In this document: positions 63,089 to 64,000 of the stretch, piece by piece | How the letters are laid out: each line of letters begins with the position of its first letter | Position numbering within the stretch: position 1 is the stretch's first letter | Assembly (NCBI RefSeq): GCF_013488225.1 | Contig: NZ_CP041241.1 | Coordinates: 806,001-870,000 of the forward strand | Length of the DNA stretch: 64,000 bases | DNA from: Sinorhizobium mexicanum | GTDB taxonomy: Bacteria > Pseudomonadota > Alphaproteobacteria > Rhizobiales > Rhizobiaceae | Direction: 5' to 3' | Made by a program: the position numbers and the translations under genes | Notes under the pieces: model-generated | Seen by the model: the letters and a program-made list of their open reading frames with translations, nothing else | Database searches by the model: none | What the model was told of the DNA's origin: nothing

Positions 63089-63188
63089 TCTACAGCGCCG
63101 TGCGTCTAAACGGACGCCCAAAGGTCGCTGCACCTTGAATTGCTGCATGATTTTGTCCTTAAATCGATTCCGATCTAAGGAATCATAC
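63089..63188. repeat. RIME-like repeat, inverted orientation
   Basis: Reverse of the other copies: CAGCGCCGTGCGTC...GGACGCCCAAAGGTCGCTG, then TTGAATTGCTGCATG and TCCTTAAATCG. Confidence 0.75.
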
Positions 63189-63196
63189 TGCTGCGC

Positions 63197-64000
63197 TTAC
63201 AGTTCGATTCGCGGATCTGTGAGCGATTGAGCGATTTCCACGGCAATACTAGCGAGGATATAGATCGTCCCGAAAACCATCGAGACCCCAAGTATCGCCG
63301 GCAGGTCGGCAGTGGCGAAGGATTCGGTCATGTAGAGCCCAAGGCCGGGCCAACCAAACACCGATTCGACCACCAGCAGGTTACCGAACAGCAGCCTTAT
63401 CTGCAGGCCCGTCATTGCCAATGGGGCGGAGGCGGCGTTCCTGAGACCATGTCGCAACACAACGGCCGCCTCGCCGAGACCCTTGCCTCGCGCTGTTCGG
63501 ATATAGGGTTGTCGCATCACATCGTGCAGTGACCCTGCAAGGCTGCGAACGATCGCTACCGCAAATGGCAGGGCCAAAGCTGTTGCAGGCAGCGTCAGAT
63601 GTGCCAGCGCATCGATGCTGACGTCCGGCCGGCCCGCAAGAAGACCGTCCATGACGTAAAAGCCCGTGGTTCCAACGAAGTCGCGAAATTGAAGACGACC
63701 GCTTCCCGGCAGCCAATCCACACGGAACCAGAAGACATAGGCCAACAACACGGCCAACAAAATAATTGGTATCGATCCCAGCGCAACAAACACGTGGCGC
63801 AGGATCTGTGACCGTGCGCCGCCCAATAGAAGCAGTGTCAGGCTGAACGCCAATCCCATCGCCAGGATTGTAGACACCAGAATGAGTTCGAGCGTAGCGG
63901 GCAGGTACCGCAGAAGGTCGTCACCTACGGGTTGGCGCGTGCGAACCGATTTGCCGAAGTCTCCTGCGGTTACGCGCAACAGGAAATGGCCGTATTGGAC
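63197..64000 (-). CDS. DppB-type ABC transporter permease (partial, start outside the window)
   Basis: About 267 residues are visible, the C-terminal part of an oligopeptide/dipeptide-type inner-membrane permease: VQYGHFLLRVTAGDFGKSVRTRQPV at the window edge in pattern, then several membrane spans, the EAA-loop motif YIRTARGKGLGEAAVVLRHGLRNA, VESVFGWPGLGLYMTES and C-terminal DPRIEL. It imports peptides, nickel or similar solutes with partner subunits outside the window. The window end cuts off the N-terminus. Confidence 0.9.
   Translation of the reverse strand, partial: VQYGHFLLRVTAGDFGKSVRTRQPVGDDLLRYLPATLELILVSTILAMGLAFSLTLLLLGGARSQILRHVFVALGSIPIILLAVLLAYVFWFRVDWLPGSGRLQFRDFVGTTGFYVMDGLLAGRPDVSIDALAHLTLPATALALPFAVAIVRSLAGSLHDVMRQPYIRTARGKGLGEAAVVLRHGLRNAASAPLAMTGLQIRLLFGNLLVVESVFGWPGLGLYMTESFATADLPAILGVSMVFGTIYILASIAVEIAQSLTDPRIEL

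Noticed and set aside
1..64000. CRISPR array, tRNA or rRNA genes, prophage genes, replication origin
   Set aside because: No regularly spaced repeats, cloverleaf sequences, phage structural genes or rep/par genes were recognised.

Overview
The window is GC-rich, densely packed DNA of a Rhizobiales alphaproteobacterium, most likely Sinorhizobium/Ensifer or a close relative. The evidence is glycine-dependent 5-aminolevulinate synthase (HemA), FixL/FixJ-type two-component proteins, a nosRZDFYLX cluster in the order I recall from S. meliloti, RIME-like intergenic repeats, and an IS630-type element with a poly-A frameshift site. There are no rRNA, tRNA, replication or ribosomal genes, so this looks like accessory plasmid/chromid or genomic-island DNA.

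Layout. (1) 0-13 kb, stress and detoxification: VOC protein, OmpR/EnvZ-type pair, Tat-exported epoxide hydrolase with a cupin, an NmrA-nitrilase operon with a MarR regulator and three matching operator palindromes, a patatin-GntP pair, and an EmrAB-type efflux pair. (2) 13-31 kb, signalling and NO detoxification: two large PAS histidine kinases, FixJ-type and receiver-only response regulators, a candidate C-rich small RNA, an NsrR - truncated haemoglobin/DUF1971 - flavohaemoglobin NO module, haloperoxidase-like hydrolase, SDR, NmrA and AhpD-like genes, a third kinase/regulator pair and a LysR regulator. (3) 31-37 kb: RND pump with TetR repressor. (4) 37-56 kb, denitrification: NIT-domain chemoreceptor, pseudoazurin, ferritin-like protein, nosRZDFYLX, an IS630 insertion placed exactly at the nosX stop codon, a ric(scdA)-nnrS-small ORF operon, an SRPBCC protein and hemA. 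(5) 56-64 kb: MetF-like protein, MocR regulator, a second nitrilase, remnants and repeats, an MFS pump, a candidate anti-Shine-Dalgarno small RNA, an AraC regulator and a partial DppB-type permease.

How it fits together. N2O reductase (nosZ), its electron donor pathway (nosR, nosX, pseudoazurin) and copper-site assembly genes (nosDFYL) are present. NO is handled by Hmp, truncated haemoglobin, Ric and NnrS. Nitrite and NO reductases are not in the window. FNR/NnrR-type boxes precede pseudoazurin and the ric/SRPBCC pair, and NsrR-like boxes precede the NO dioxygenase operon.

Two regulatory layers look undescribed. A CYAAAC-N4-GTWTAS box lies 21-24 bases upstream of a possible -10 element at six places (emrAB, a C-rich sRNA, the haloperoxidase, the AhpD/NmrA operon, the FixJ-like regulator itself, and one unassigned transcript). 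It resembles the TodT/StyR (FixJ family) box, so I infer a shared regulon. Separately, a three-element operator with identical geometry occurs upstream of hemA and in the metF-like/mocR intergenic region, suggesting a MocR factor that controls haem precursor synthesis and one-carbon metabolism. All reading was by eye, without alignments or database searches.
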